Numbered from the stretch's first letter, positions 23,301 through 37,886 are shown. The stretch is 64,000 bases of DNA from Diplocarpon mali (GCA_024741835.1 JAENRP010000014.1:92523-156522); one strand, 5' to 3'. Notes: a model not told the origin generated them from the letters alone. Program-made: numbers and translations.

Positions 23301-23870
23301 TATGTGTCTGTGTGTGTGTGTATTCAGCCGCAGGATTACTCTACCATCCGCGGTGCGTGGCTGCGCATCGAAATACAACAGTTGTCTTTGCGATCCAGAT
23401 AATCTTCCATCCCTTCTCATCGCCTTGATTTCCAGTCTGCCTTGACCTCCGATAACATTAGAAGAACGGGCTTTTGGGTAAGCAATAGGATCGGACTGGA
23501 CTGGACAGAAGAGGGTCCAGCGCCAGAGTCAAGCAAGTGCCAGATAGCCAGACAACAGGACCGAATACCCTACCCGCCCCGCGCTATAGAGCAGAAGCGG
23601 AGCAGATCAAACAACCAGTGCAGCAACACGGCAGCTCAAATCCAGTCCAATCCAAACAATCTCCCCGTTGTGTGTGCTCCGATTCAACATCAACTCTGCG
23701 CCCTTTCCCACGTACCTACATTGTAGTCGCATCGCACGCATCACATTTTTACGTCGCAGCGTGGCGCACTAGCCAGCCTCCACCTATCTCTTCTTCGACG
23801 TCTAGCCGACTGATCAGAGCGTTCGTTCACCCCGCCATCATCTACAGCCGTTGCTGTCGCCGTCGCTACC
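17400..23870. other. 6.5-kb region without a recognisable gene
   Basis: The left end holds the TAD2 leader with a likely 5'-UTR intron (donor GTAGGT, branch GCTAAC, acceptor near 17465). The remainder is AT-leaning single-copy DNA with only short open frames (for example about 135 codons on the minus strand at 19622-20029) that match no family I know. I see no transposon open frame, terminal repeats or tRNA. The last 800 bp become pyrimidine-rich, with a TG microsatellite near 23308-23322, and look like the SRPK promoter and leader. Confidence 0.5.
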
Positions 23871-26008
<2,138 letters not shown>

Positions 26009-27054
26009 TATGATCCCCTCAACTGGGGTCGGTTTGGGAGGGGCTTGGTTCTAGTCGGTCGGGCCTGCTCCGGTCTCGTTGCCGTGGCCTTGGATCCTAT
26101 TATGGATATAGAGGGAGGCGCTAGCGGAAGGGATCGACTAGTTGGATGGCTGGTTTGGCTGGTCGGCTGGTTTGGGTCTGTCATACTCAAGACGGGTCAA
26201 GTGGACATGGATAAAGTTTGTGTGTGTTGTGTTATGCTGTGCTACGATGTGATATACGGGCGGATTATGCGACGAACTGAATGATACGCAGCGATTAGAC
26301 GACTTTTTTCTTGGAAGGGAATTGCATTGTTCTCTCTTCGTTTTTTCTTCCGCTTGATGCGCACGCATCTTTTCGCACCGGTAATGTGTTGGCTCGCATG
26401 AGAAGAGTGCCATTAATACGACCGGGGCTCTACATATCGACTTCTGCAAGGGGATTACAGATACACATGACGATACAGACGCGGCTGCGGGCTGACTGAT
26501 AGAATGCGAATAGTCTCGAAGAAAATGTAGGGCAGGTGATCAGAATCGCTGCGTAGTGCAGCAGGATAGGCAAGAGGCAACTGAGACTTGGGACGGTGAC
26601 TGGGTACTGATCGACTGAGAGATAGAAGGTCGGTGCTTAGGTGCTCTTACTTAGGAATTCAAGCAGATAAGTGGACGGGGATGGAGGGGCGCCGGGTAGC
26701 TGTAAAGTTGTTCTTAGATGGCTATTGGGATGTGCTCTAGCTTCATTTTAAGCACTATGGGAAAGACGAGTGACCGAAAGGTCTGAACTGTCTTCATCAT
26801 TGGCCCCCCTTTGGATCAATGCACAACGCCTGCTCTGTATTTCGTTAAAGTGTCCCAACAAACTCCATATCCCCCAGTCTGATGCTGTTCTGTGCTATGC
26901 TTGCTGTCCCTGAAGTAATGTGAAGTAAATGAAGTACTGTACAGTAATCAGAAATCCCGAAATAAAACATCAGAACGCGAGGACCAAAATCCAGAAACGA
27001 CAAGTTGCCAGCCGTACCCAACTCCCGAGAGATCGTTCCAAAGTGAACGATACC
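26009..27054. other. Intergenic between convergent SRPK and BRL1
   Basis: 3' flanks of both genes. GT-rich just after SRPK, otherwise unremarkable; no coding signal. Confidence 0.6.
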
Positions 27055-28493
27055 TCACTCAAGTAGACACCTGTCCCCCTTACTGGGGCTACGGTTCTTA
27101 CTCGGGCTCCTCATCTCCTTGCTCGGGCTCCTCTGCGGCGTCATGCTCGGCATTATTTGTTGGTACGTCTGTCCGCCGTATAGATCATACCCGAGAGAAT
27201 TATGCTGCGGTGTCTGAGGTGGTGCTCCCCAGTGGAAAGGCGGCTGTGATTGTGTTTGGGGGTAGAAGGGCTGGTGTTGTGGGTAGTGGGTTTTGGAGCG
27301 GAAGAGGCCGAAGGCAAGGTTGTTGACCATGATGCAGACTGTAACTATCAAGACGACGAAGATCTGAGGGAGTGTTAGCTCAGAATTTTTGACGTTGCTC
27401 AGTTGTGATATAAGAGTGTGATATAAGAGTGTGATAGAGACATACCATAGCCTTGTAACTTATAGGCTCAATAAAGCTATTGAAGATCTGCGCAAATGTA
27501 TGGGCGCTGACTTGGGCCCGTCCAACAGTATCGGGGTCTTTATTCATGCAAATCTCCCAGGCTTCACACGGGCCAGCCAGAGCAGGCAACCGAATATCGG
27601 CGCCACACTTATTGATGACGTATTCCTGCGCACATTTTGCAATTCCAGTCAACACGAGGGCTTTCTCCTTCTCAGAAGCCTTGTCCACATCTGCCCGGAC
27701 CGTCATCCAGAAAGACCAAATCCCGAAAATTGTGATGGCTGCAATAAACCCGTTGACACCTAGCTGGGCGTAGTATGAGAGGATGTTGGGGAGGTTGGGG
27801 TGCGTGTCGATGTAATTGAATATAGATGCAAAAAAGCCCGGCTGAGGCGTCTCTGGTGTTGCCTTCGGAGGCTTAGTGCTTCTGCTTCTGGGTCGAGTCT
27901 CGCCGTCTTCCGATTCCGAGTCCGATCCCTCTCTATAGCCTCTGGTCATATCGTAGTCTCGTTCCATCCGTTTTCTCTTTCGCATCTTTTGCGAAATCGT
28001 GTTTCCGTATTTGCCTCGTCGTTGGTCCATCCGTCCAGGACTATTGCCCTGGAATCCAGCCCCGTATTTTCCGAATATAGGTTGCTTGATAGTACCCGTG
28101 CCGCTGGTGAAAGTTGTCATCGTTTGGATTCTCTGTGGTGGATCAGGGGTGTCATCTAGGTCTGCGATATCTCCTGGCGACGTCTCGACCCCGGACATTT
28201 CAGAGAAGACTTCTTGGTCAAAGGGTTTCCTGGGTGTGTTGAAGGAGGGATTACGAAACTGGGGTGCAGGCGTTGATGACCCTCCTCCAAAAGAGGTCGT
28301 TGGTCTTGTGGACTGGAATCCGCCTGTAGTTATGTCAGTAATATCTTACCAACTTGCGCATCTACTGACTCTGTTGTTGCTGTGGTGTGGACTGGGGAAA
28401 TGGCGATTTAGGATCTGTTGGACCATTGGGTCTCTGCCATTCAAAGTCCATCGGACTTTCGTGTGATCTTTTCGATTGATTATAGGAGAACAT
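27055..28493 (-). CDS. BRL1: Nuclear envelope protein Brl1/Brr6, nuclear pore assembly
   Basis: Three exons (28493-28370, 28323-27446, 27363-27055) with introns of 46 and 82 nt encode 436 residues. The Brl1/Brr6 family spans the nuclear envelope/ER membrane and supports nuclear pore complex assembly and lipid homeostasis. The first 190 residues are polar and disordered. The conserved domain begins near GFFASIFNYIDTHPNLPNIL. It has TM1 (GVNGFIAAITIFGIWSFWM), a lumenal loop with four Cys in two pairs (AKCAQEYVINKCGAD and GPCEAWEICMNKD), and TM2 formed across intron 2 (IFVVLIVTVCIMVNNLAFGLF). The four lumenal cysteines form the disulfides that name the Pfam domain. The tail is Gln/Pro-rich and ends in repeated SPSK motifs. 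It is divergent from IWS1. Confidence 0.92.
27404..27440. repeat. 13-nt tandem repeat inside a BRL1 intron
   Basis: The unit TGTGATATAAGAG occurs twice exactly and a third time in truncated, altered form. It lies wholly within intron 2 of BRL1 and may account for that intron being longer than most others here. Confidence 0.8.
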
Positions 28494-28767
28494 AGTTGGG
28501 GGTATTCTGGTGTATCAAACACAAGGAGGGTGTGAGGCAGAGGCGGATTGTTTACTTCCAAATACATGGCTCCACCTATAGGCGCTAAGCTCAAAGCACG
28601 CTAGCTGTCGGCAACCAATACAGTTTCGGAGCTTGATATTGCGACTAGCATCTTTTTCAATCACATCTTCATCACTGACACGAAACTTGGTACAGCGTAT
28701 CAGAAAATAGCTCTTGAAAGTTCCAACTCCGCTCCGAAATCTGAATCTCTGATTTCACCCTGCCACG
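28494..28767. promoter_or_regulatory. Shared divergent promoter of BRL1 and IWS1
   Basis: 274 bp between the two start codons. It is expected to hold both leaders. No named element is recognised. Confidence 0.5.
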
Positions 28768-30159
28768 ATGTCAGACGAAGAGCGAGACACGCCACCGCCT
28801 CCTGCAGCAAACCCCGACCTCGACATGGATAACGAAGAGAACAACCTCAGCGACAACGACTCTGATTTGTCCGAGGTCGACGAGGCTGAGTTTCTCGAAT
28901 TTGATCCCAAAAGTGTCGCCCTTGATGATAGACCTCTAGTCGGCATCGACGAAGATGTTGCCCGAACATTAAAGGCTGGAAAGCGTAAGCGGGTAGACAA
29001 AGACGGCGATGGAAAGAAACCAAAGGAAGCAAAGCGCGACAAGAAAAAGCGTGCTCGTCGTGAAGATGATGAGGATCCAGATGGACAAGTTATTGATGGA
29101 AAGAGAAACAAGAAGACCAAGAGCATCAGAGCAGAGAGAGATAAGGGTGAGAAGCCGAGGGAGAAAAGGCCGGCTACGCCTGAGAATGAAGAGAACCTGA
29201 CACCCGAAGAGAGGAGGCGGAGGGCCCTGGATAAGGCAATGGATGCTGCACTGAAGAACCCTAACAAGAGAAGACGCAAGAAGGATGAAGTGGTTAGTCC
29301 TTTGTAGCGGAACTTTTAGCTCTGGATTCTAATTACTACAGGACCTTGAGGAGGCTTTCGATGACGAGATCGCTGCACTAAAGATCAGAATGGAGCAAGC
29401 TTGCGAGTCAGATAACACAGCTCGTGAGAAGGGCCAGCCTGCTCTACAAAAGCTGAAAATGCTTCCCGAAGTTGTTGCCTTGCTCAACCGAAACACAGTC
29501 CAACACTCTATCGTTGACCCTGACACTAACTTCTTGCAATCCGTCAAATTCTTTCTCGAACCACTGAATGACGGCAGTCTTCCCGCATACAATATTCAGA
29601 GAGACCTGTTTGCGGCTCTGACAAAATTACCCATTGAGAAGGAGGCTCTACTTAGCAGTGGTATCGGAAAGGTCGTTTTATACTACACTAAAAGCAAAAA
29701 ACCAGAAATTGGGATCAAGAGAACTGCAGAGAGACTTCTAGGGGAATGGTCAAGACCAATCTTGAAGCGAAGTGATGACTACAAGAAGCGCAAGGTTGCT
29801 ACTAAGGAATTCGATCACCAGTACGTACCTGTAGATTATTTTCTTCTTGTCTCTACTAACATCTTGACAGAGCCGCTGCCCTCGCACATCGTCCGGGCGG
29901 CACGCAATCTTCACAAATGCCTGCCTCGCAGCGCATCATCCTATCCCAGAAAGAGCTGGACCGAGAGCGTGTTCTCGCCCTACCTGTTAAAGCTAGTAAC
30001 AGAGCTAGGATGGAAAGCGGAAATACCAGTTACACTATCGCTCCAAAGAGTACCTTTGACGTTAGCAAAGGCCTGGATCCTTCTTCTCGACCTATTGGTG
30101 CTGGTGGTATGGAAGCCTTTAGGAAGATGACTGCCAAGCAAGGCAAGAAACGATCTTGA
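28768..30159 (+). CDS. IWS1: Transcription elongation/processing factor Iws1/Spn1
   Basis: Three exons (28768-29292, 29342-29820, 29871-30159) with introns of 49 and 50 nt encode 430 residues. Iws1/Spn1 binds Spt6 and RNA polymerase II and acts in elongation, chromatin and mRNA export. The N-terminal 175 residues are highly charged and disordered, with acidic Ser-Asp patches then Lys/Arg-rich stretches. The TFIIS N-terminal (LW-type) domain follows at about 205-325 with LPEVVALLNRNTVQHSIVD, LQSVKFFLEPLNDGSLPAYN, LPIEKEALLSSGIGKVVLYY and RLLGEWSRPILKRSDDYKKR. The short C-terminal tail ends in a basic GKKRS. Splicing at intron 2 joins EFDHQ to AAALAHRPGG. Confidence 0.93.
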
Positions 30160-32186
30160 TTACGCCAACTTTCTGCTGGGGTTTCTTCAGCATGTATCAT
30201 CAGCAGGTCTTACGGGTAATCTCGCGGCCGTTTTTCCATGGGCCTGCAGGGCGCAGGATATTCAGTGGAACTGCATCTTAGCGTGGAGTTTATGGTCAAA
30301 AAATATCTTGGAGAGTCTATCAAATGCAAGCAGTATCTGCAAGCTGCTTCAATGGCTATATTGCAAATACGCATAATGACCAGGACGCAAGTAAGTTACT
30401 GCACCTTTTGAATCGTGGGCGAAAAACACTACCATGTGCTGAGTGATCCTTTCGCATTGACGTTGAATTCATTTTTCGATTACAACTCTTTAGCACGATA
30501 TCTGAAAAATTAAAAACGCCTTAGCGAGCCCCTAGTGAGCAAGACATATAACTCCATGCGCGATCATTTGGGCTAGTTTTGTCTTTCTGGCTTGTCAGGA
30601 TCATGGAATAAGGAAGGCTCGCCAATATGGGTGGAAACCAGAATTTCCAATCATCTACGACGAACAGTACCAATTCCTTAGCTGCGAATATTTAATCACA
30701 AAGTCCGGAATTTCAGCGATTGAACTGTCAGAACAAATTACTTGCAACAGCTGGTGAGATACCTTTCCATGTTCGTGAATTCAAGCCCTGTTGCCAGGCT
30801 GTACAGCTCAGTCTTGAAATCCCATACGCACCCATTAAAGTACCCGAACGCCAAGTTGATTTGAGTTTTGATTGAGTAGAAACTCTTCACCACAACCCTT
30901 TTCTTTAGTTCACAAGCGAGTATCGTCAATGCCGTTGTCGTCCTAGTGGCACAAAAGCGCAGCACTCTCCTAGGATGAGAACACATCTCGAGAATTCTTG
31001 TTTGCTGTCAGTCATTACTATCCTATGCCAGAAGATATTCGTCTTTTGATGGACTCGCAGAAGACGAGCGCCTGATAAACCTGCAGTCGGATAACGCAAC
31101 AGCAACTCCCCAACCTCTCGTTAAAGGGAGAATTCATATACTCCTTCCACCTAATCACATACCTGCACTTTGAGGCCGGCTTCCTGCTCTGTGCAGGAGG
31201 CATGGTTCTTCTGGCATCACGTCGGCACAATTATATAGTCGCGGCCATAATTAACCTCATCGTTGTCATTAGAGAAGTATTGCTCTTGTAGCAGCACACC
31301 ATGAACCTGTTTTAATCGCTTTCGTGTTGAGATTTAGGTTGGGAATTATCCGGCTCCCTGATTTTCTAACGATTCTAAGAAGAAGCTTTCTGCATGGGGC
31401 TTTACAGATTTTTGTTGACCTCATCTTCGCGCCGATGATACTGGGTGGATGTCTTACCGTTCAAGATCATCATACTTACTCCGATGGTTATACTCTTTGC
31501 CAAAGATCTTGATGTTTGTTGCCCTGTGAGCAGTTATCACCTCGGTCGTTGATATGCCTGCTAACATAATTTCGTAAAGGGCTTCATGTTCTCTCTTTCC
31601 CAAATATGGGGCAACCTAGCAGACTGCTCTGGCCTGGGAAGGACTTGTACAAGACTAACTAGGACGAGGATGGGGACAATACCCCGCCACTGCTGCTGTT
31701 TCACCGAGATCTTGAGTCAACGGGGGCTGGGGATACTGGATTAGAGAGTCACAAAACTCGTGCCAATTGTCCCTCCGGAGTCATCTGAATTATGTAAGAT
31801 GGGTCTCAGAATGGCTGTTGGCGACTGAGTTGCGCGATCCAGGCCGGGGCTGTCATCGTCCCAGTCAAGACTCATGGGAAGGACAGAAGGGGTTCTGGTT
31901 GATTAACATGCCTTGGCTCAACGATCCAAGGCTTTGAGGGTTATGTTCCAGGCTTGTTGGAGCTAATTTGAGTTCATGGCTAAACTATCTCGATGTTAAT
32001 TTTTCCTCCATTGACAGATGTTTCGAATTTCCTGGAATGTCTCATGATTTAACGAACATAGGCTCACTATCTTTTGGGACGTTATGATATTGTCTCCACC
32101 TCTGAATTTTCCTAACTTTTAGGCCCCAGTTGACAAAATTCAATGGAATGCCGACTCTCCATTTCCCAAAGGCAATATCGCCCCTT
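30160..32186. other. 2-kb intergenic region
   Basis: 3' flanks of IWS1 (plus) and the methyltransferase-like gene (minus). Only short, unremarkable open frames are present. Confidence 0.6.
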
Positions 32187-32876
32187 TCAGAATACACTCG
32201 GTACGAATCGCTTTGTCTTCTGATGCCATACCTCCCACTCCTTCCCAAAAGCCCTTTTAAGCATCTTCTCCTCATCCATCACTCTCAGACTCAGCATCCA
32301 AAACGCAACAACAATCAAACCCCACCCCGCAAAATCCCACCACACACTTCGCACCAACTCGGCACTCATCCAGCACCCAACGACTCCATCCGCTCTCTCA
32401 AACATGCGCCAGTTGGTAATAGCCACTATGGCCATGGCCGTATACGATGGATGCTGCGCATATGCATACAAACCACTGGTAACCAGCTGCTGTGGCTTGG
32501 CGAGTTTGAACGTGAAATTCTTGCCTAGCTGCGCGAAAGCCAGTAGACGGATTGGTGCTGCGATGAAGACGATTCCGAAGCAGAGTACGGAATAAGTGGA
32601 CCAGGTGAAGAGTGACGGGTTGAGGTTCGACGGGTTGGGACAGAGCAGAGTTGGTGGCGAAGTTGGATGGAGCATCAAGATAGCGTGGTAGAGACCGAGG
32701 ATTGCAAAGGCGAGGCGTCGGGCAGACAGGAAGAAGTCGCCGGCTACGGGGAAAATGCGATCTTCGATGTCGGAGACGGGTGCATGGTTTGGAGGTGTGT
32801 AGCACTGAAGAGTGAGGTAGGTGACCACGAGAGTTGTGAAGGCGAGCAGGACGCTGGAAACATCAGGCGTTTCCAT
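32187..32876 (-). CDS. Isoprenylcysteine carboxyl methyltransferase-like membrane protein
   Basis: A single exon of 229 residues. The C-terminal half has the family signature: FKLAKPQQLVTSGLYAYAQ followed by HPSYTA, then EEKMLKRAFGKEWEVWHQKT ending in RFVPSVF. Together these form the cofactor-binding region of the ICMT/PEMT superfamily. Hydrophobic segments at about 8-25, 50-68, 88-108 and 175-198 suggest four or five membrane helices, consistent with an ER location. True Ste14 methylates prenylated CaaX proteins such as a-factor and Ras. This protein diverges in its N-terminal half and may be a paralogue with another methyl acceptor. The ATG at 32876 gives the expected N-terminal membrane helix. 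Confidence 0.75.
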   Translation of the reverse strand: METPDVSSVLLAFTTLVVTYLTLQCYTPPNHAPVSDIEDRIFPVAGDFFLSARRLAFAILGLYHAILMLHPTSPPTLLCPNPSNLNPSLFTWSTYSVLCFGIVFIAAPIRLLAFAQLGKNFTFKLAKPQQLVTSGLYAYAQHPSYTAMAIVAITNWRMFERADGVVGCWMSAELVRSVWWDFAGWGLIVVAFWMLSLRVMDEEKMLKRAFGKEWEVWHQKTKRFVPSVF

Positions 32877-34348
32877 ATTGCAAATTTTTGACTGAAAAGT
32901 TCAGTCGGCGATACTTTTCGTCCGCCAGAGCCGGATTATATATGTTGTGAAATAGAAACAGGTCTATTCATGCCTTATACATCATGGACTAAGATGATTT
33001 TCAACTTGGCTAGTAAGTTGAGTTGGTGGAGCAGTGAACATGAGTTGGTGCGCACTCAATTTCCGCCCCTTAATAACTCTATACTCATATGTGTGCATCA
33101 TTCTTAAATATTCCGAGTTCGCCGCTCTCGCTTAGCCCTTGGCGTTTGTTGACATCTCTAACGTCTCAAGCTCTTTATCAGAACACAACGCTCTTCCTAG
33201 TACCAGCTGTATAGCAAGTTTGTCGAGTTAACCCTACCCACCTCTGTGTCTGGATTCAGTCAATTTTGTGACGTTTGAACGATTTCAATCTTGAACGTCA
33301 AGGAGGTCCCCTGCATTCATGTTGCGATTTCGTTAAACTTCGCCAAGATAGTAAGATTCCATGTATCGTAAGGATTGATAAGCGTCAAAAGAGGCGTCAT
33401 GTACTTAGTAGAAGTACCGCCTCATGTTGCCAGGGAACTTGTGCGAGGAGTCAAACCTTATCACTCGGTAATCTTTTGCCCAACGAGATTCGAGAAAGCC
33501 TATATCAGCGAGATGCGAATCATGGGTATGTAGTATAATTGGTGAAAGTCTGTAGCAAATATTTTCTTGGGAGATAATAATTACCAGGCAGAGGCTCTCT
33601 TACTCCATAACGTAGATAACAACATGGACAATAATGAACCGATAGAGGAAGAATAGCAGATAGGAAGTCAGTCGCTGGTATTGGAATATTTACTCGCAGC
33701 TCTGCGCCCCTGTCATCGACTCGACTCGTTTCTCGAATATTTGACTCATCGAGAAAAATACATTTGTTCACTTCAGGCTATGAGCGTACCTGCGACCTCT
33801 CGCTCACTCAGCACGATGTTGTCAAGTTCGGCACTGCGGTCTCCTGACCTCGTCCCTCATACCACGACATGCATGGCAATGCTGTCAGCAAACACGGGCA
33901 AGACTGGAGATTTCAACAGCCCCTGCGTGAATGTAATAAGGTATCAGTTGTGATAGCGCCGCACGGGACATGGCGTACGACAATTGAACATATTCGTCGC
34001 TGAATGGTATTAGCTAAGCAGCTTGCAATGGCCATGTTTTCTACGAGCAAATGGACACCACTCGGCGGGCTTGAGGAGAATTCAAGATATCCGCTTAGCG
34101 TCATCTGTTTATCCACGCTGCAGATTGCAAATCCTGTGGTACATATTGCAAATCCGGCCATGAAAAGCAATTGGACACCAGGCGACATGAATTTAGTAGC
34201 CAACGAGCGCATCCTGTCATTTATACAACCAGCCTAGTATACAAAAACGCCCTATCAAGGCCGCTATCATCCCAGCATGCACAATCGTTGCCCATTGAAG
34301 GGATGTGAGCGCCGGTACCTGATTCCCGACCACTACTCCTTGGCTCCA
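32877..34348. other. 1.5-kb intergenic region
   Basis: Contains the promoter of the ICMT-like gene on the left and the 3' flank of the golgin on the right. No further gene is supported. Confidence 0.6.
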
Positions 34349-37300
34349 TCACTTCGAGATTGCCGCGATCCATTTTTCTCGGTCCTTTCTGTGATTGCTG
34401 TTAGCAAATGCCCAATAAACAGAGACAAACAGAGAGGCGGGATAGCGTTATAAAGACGGAACATATCAGGGAGGTCAACGTACTTATCAAAATGCAGCAA
34501 CTGCCCCAGCACAGTAGTTACTAAGTCCGCCTGTCTCTTCTTATCCTTCTGCTCCAGGAACTGCAGCAAAATCGTCTTCAAATACACATAGTCCATCTTC
34601 CCCGCTGGTGCCGTGCCATTGATCAGCGTACTAGAACGTGCACTCTCAACCGAGCTCCGGGAGCTCGCCTCGCTCATCTTCATCTGTTTAGCTTGCAGCG
34701 CCCTGAATTCCTTCTGAAGCTTCTCATAACGCTGATTCGCCTCATCAAGAAGCCGGCGCAAATCAGAACGTTGTTTTTCAGCGTCTCTAGCCTGCTTCTC
34801 GCTGCCATCCAAGGCTTCGCGCAATTCAGTCATAGCCGAGCGGATCTCACGCGCGTCTTTGGAGGCGTTTTCGGCGACACCTTCCAGCTCGTCGCGTTTA
34901 CGCTTCCATTCCTTTTCTGCGTGTTCCAGCTCTCCTTTCTCGTCCACCGCTCTCTTGATATCGCGCTCAAACTCTCGGATGCGACCTTTCAGCTCGTCAA
35001 CTTCTCGTGCGCGGCGGCGGCCGTTGGTGCTGGCTTCGTCTTCTGCGCGGTCTCGCTCCTCAATGGCAGCCTCCATGCGTTCCCGCATGTCACGGACCTT
35101 GGCATCGGCTCTGTCGTCTACATCGGCTAGGAGACGACGCATCGTTTCTCCCTCGCGAGTGCGCTCGCCCAGGAGACGTTGGACTTCGGCAAGCTCTTCA
35201 TCGAGAGATTCGGTCTGCTCTTTGGCTTCCTTGAGCTGCATTGCCATTTCGCCCGCTTGGTCGCGCATGCTACCAAGCAAACCTTGAGCATTGTTATACT
35301 GCGAGCCACGAAGTTCGACCTCTTCTCTTAGATTCTTCGACTCGGTTATCAGTTTCGAAACTTGCTCTTCTAAGTCTCGAACCCTAGTCCGCAGCTTTCC
35401 AGCTTCCTCTTGCACCTTGGCAAGCTCCGTTGATGATTTCTCCTCAGAAGCTGCGAGCTGTATCTTCTCAGCTTCTGCTCTCCTCATGTCACGCTGAGCA
35501 ATCCGATTTTGATCCTCGGCTCGCAGTCTACTATTCGTCTCCTGTGTGACCTTCTCATTCAATGACCGTATTTCGCTCTGACTATCTGCGGCTTGCTTCT
35601 TGAAACTGTTGATATCTGACTTCAAGTCTCTCTCTCGAGCCTCGAGACGTCTCAAATCTGATGTTCGAGCAGCCAGCTCATCCTTGGTAGTCTTTAAAGT
35701 TGCATTCTCAGTTCGAAGAGACTTAAGCTCTGGCTGAGCTTTTTGAAGGACATCTCGGAGGTCAGTCAGATCTCGGTATCTCGATGTGGCCAACTGCTGT
35801 GCAGCACCAAGATCTGACTGCAGCGTAGCAGACTTCAATTTCAAATCCTCGTATTCGGCAGTCAATGATTTGAAATGTAGTTCTCTCTTTTCTGAATCTT
35901 GAATTTGGCTCTTGTATGTCTCAATCTCCTTCTCCAGCTTACTAATCTTGTCCTCGAGATCTTTCTTCTCCTTGCGGAGAGTCTTGATAAGCTCTTTGGC
36001 TTCAACATGCTCTTGACCGATGTTGAGGAAGTTGTCTTGCATATTCTCAAGCTCTTCACGAAGCTCCTCTTCGATCTTCCGCCTGCTTTGCAATGTCGAG
36101 ATCTGAGAATCACGATCTGCAACTTCACTCTTCAGTCTGTCTACCTCTGCCTTTAGGTCATGTGCAAGCGGAGTCGGTAAGATCGCATCCATAGCCTTCT
36201 CTGCTATTAATTGCTTTGGGGGGGGAGTAGCAGTAGCAGCAGCGCTGCCACCCTTCTTCTTTTTCTTGTTCTTCTTTTTGGCTGCTCCTGTTGCTGGTGT
36301 AGACGAAGAGGCTTCAGTAATTGGCGGGGATGTGACTTTAGAGATTAGCTCCTCGCCTTCGTGACTTGCAGCTTCTTCCACTTGTTCGGTCAAGGACTTG
36401 ATCTCGTCGGTGAGTTCCTGGATCCGCTTGGTATCGCTTGCTTTGATGACTTCCAGTTTGTTGATCCGTGAGCTTAAAGTCTCCCGCAGAGCCATGGCTT
36501 CCTTTCTAGCATTCGCTTCGGACTGAAGCTCCTTCGAAGACGCCTCCCTTTGGCGAGCGAGAGTTTCCTCTAAAGATGCTAACTTCTCTTCGGATTCTTT
36601 CTTCTGATTGGACAGTTCATCTTTGATAACTGTAAGCTGCGCCTCAGTGGCCTTGAGCTTCTCCTTTTGCATCTGAATCTCTTCTACTTGAGCCTCTATT
36701 TTTTCTTTGCGGCTTTCGGCTTCAGAGGCGACTTCTTTCGATGCGTTTAGCTGTATGGTGGCCTTCTCTAGATCTCCAGCTAGACTAGAGTTAGACTCCT
36801 GAGATGTAGCCAAATCCTCTTCTAACTTGGTAACTCTCGATTTGAGCTGTTCTACTTCTGCGGCCTTCTCTTTGATCTCCTTCTGCAGCTTCGGCAGCTC
36901 ATCATCGTAGGAGAAAAACTCCTCACTAATATCCTTCTTCTCAACATCTTCGAACTTCTGTTTAGGGGACAATAGTCCCATAACAGATAGAACTGGCGAT
37001 TTTACTGACGCGGTGGGTGTGTCTATGTTTCTAGTATATGCCTTTTCGGTCGCAACGTCACCAGTTGTATTTTTTAAAATCGCCAATTCATCCTTGGCCG
37101 TCGACGCCTCCCTTTCTGCCTGCTCATATTTCTTTTTGTATTCGTCCCGATCGTTCGAGACACGTTTGAACTCATCCATAATCATGTCTCCCTTCAAACT
37201 GAGTTGATTCAGGTACTCGACCAAGGCCTCGGGATCTGAAATTGTTGCCAGAGGAGTGTGCTCCTTCAACGCCTTTTCAAATGGCTCTATGGAGACTGCG

Positions 37301-37886
37301 CGAGCATGCGCAATACGGTATGACCGCAGCAGATCTGTGTCAACTGTTAGCGCATGTGGTCGTACTTCCGGCCATCAGAAGCTCACCTGCATATCGCGTT
37401 TCCATCTTCTCGAGTTTCCGTAGCTGTTTCCGCACTTCTACGGGCAATTCGACAGGAGGCAATGCTGAAGGCGCATCTGCAGATGATTCTCCTCCATTCT
37501 CGGCCCCATCCCCCGAGGCTGTTGCCGAGGGCGGGCTGTCCGCCATTGCGGGAGGCTTCTCGTCACCAATGATCGGAGTCCCAACTCTTGATAGCTCTTC
37601 GGATTCGTCCTCTATCACAAAAGCGTTCTCAAACTCTGACGGATCGGGTCCTCGCGCAGGTGACGCTTCATGGTCCTTCGGCCGGGGTCGTTTAGGTTTC
37701 GAGGTAGGGCTCTCTGTTCTCGAACTAGACCTTCTTACTGTGGATGTAGATCTTGTTGCGGAAGAACCAGCAGCTTTTGCCGCGCGAGCTTGTTCTTCAG
37801 CAATGCGGGAGTCTATTGCTCCTTTCAATCGCTGCTAAAGTCAGCAAGGCCTTGGTAAAGGAATGCTCTAGTACCTGGAACATCAT
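34349..37886 (-). CDS. Long coiled-coil golgin with C-terminal GRIP/GRAB-like domain (Rud3/Imh1-type)
   Basis: Four exons (37886-37875, 37831-37387, 37343-34484, 34397-34349) with introns of 43, 43 and 86 nt encode 1121 residues. Exon 1 has only four codons (MMFQ). The N-terminus RLKGAIDSRIAEEQARAAKA is typical of fungal golgins. A Ser/Pro-rich stretch and the motif LPVEVRKQLRKLEKMETRYA lead into DLLRSYRIAHARAVSIEPFE. Almost all of residues 190-1060 are heptad-rich coiled coil, interrupted by a Lys-rich patch (AAKKKNKKKKKGG). The end, MDYVYLKTILLQFLEQKDKK then LVTTVLGQLLHFDN, is a GRIP/GRAB-type Golgi-targeting domain that binds Arl/Arf GTPases. Splicing at the last intron gives HRKDREKWIAAISK as the true C-terminus. 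It tethers vesicles at the Golgi. Whether it is orthologous to Rud3 (GRAB) or Imh1 (GRIP) is unresolved. An ATG one codon downstream (37883) is equally possible. Confidence 0.85.
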
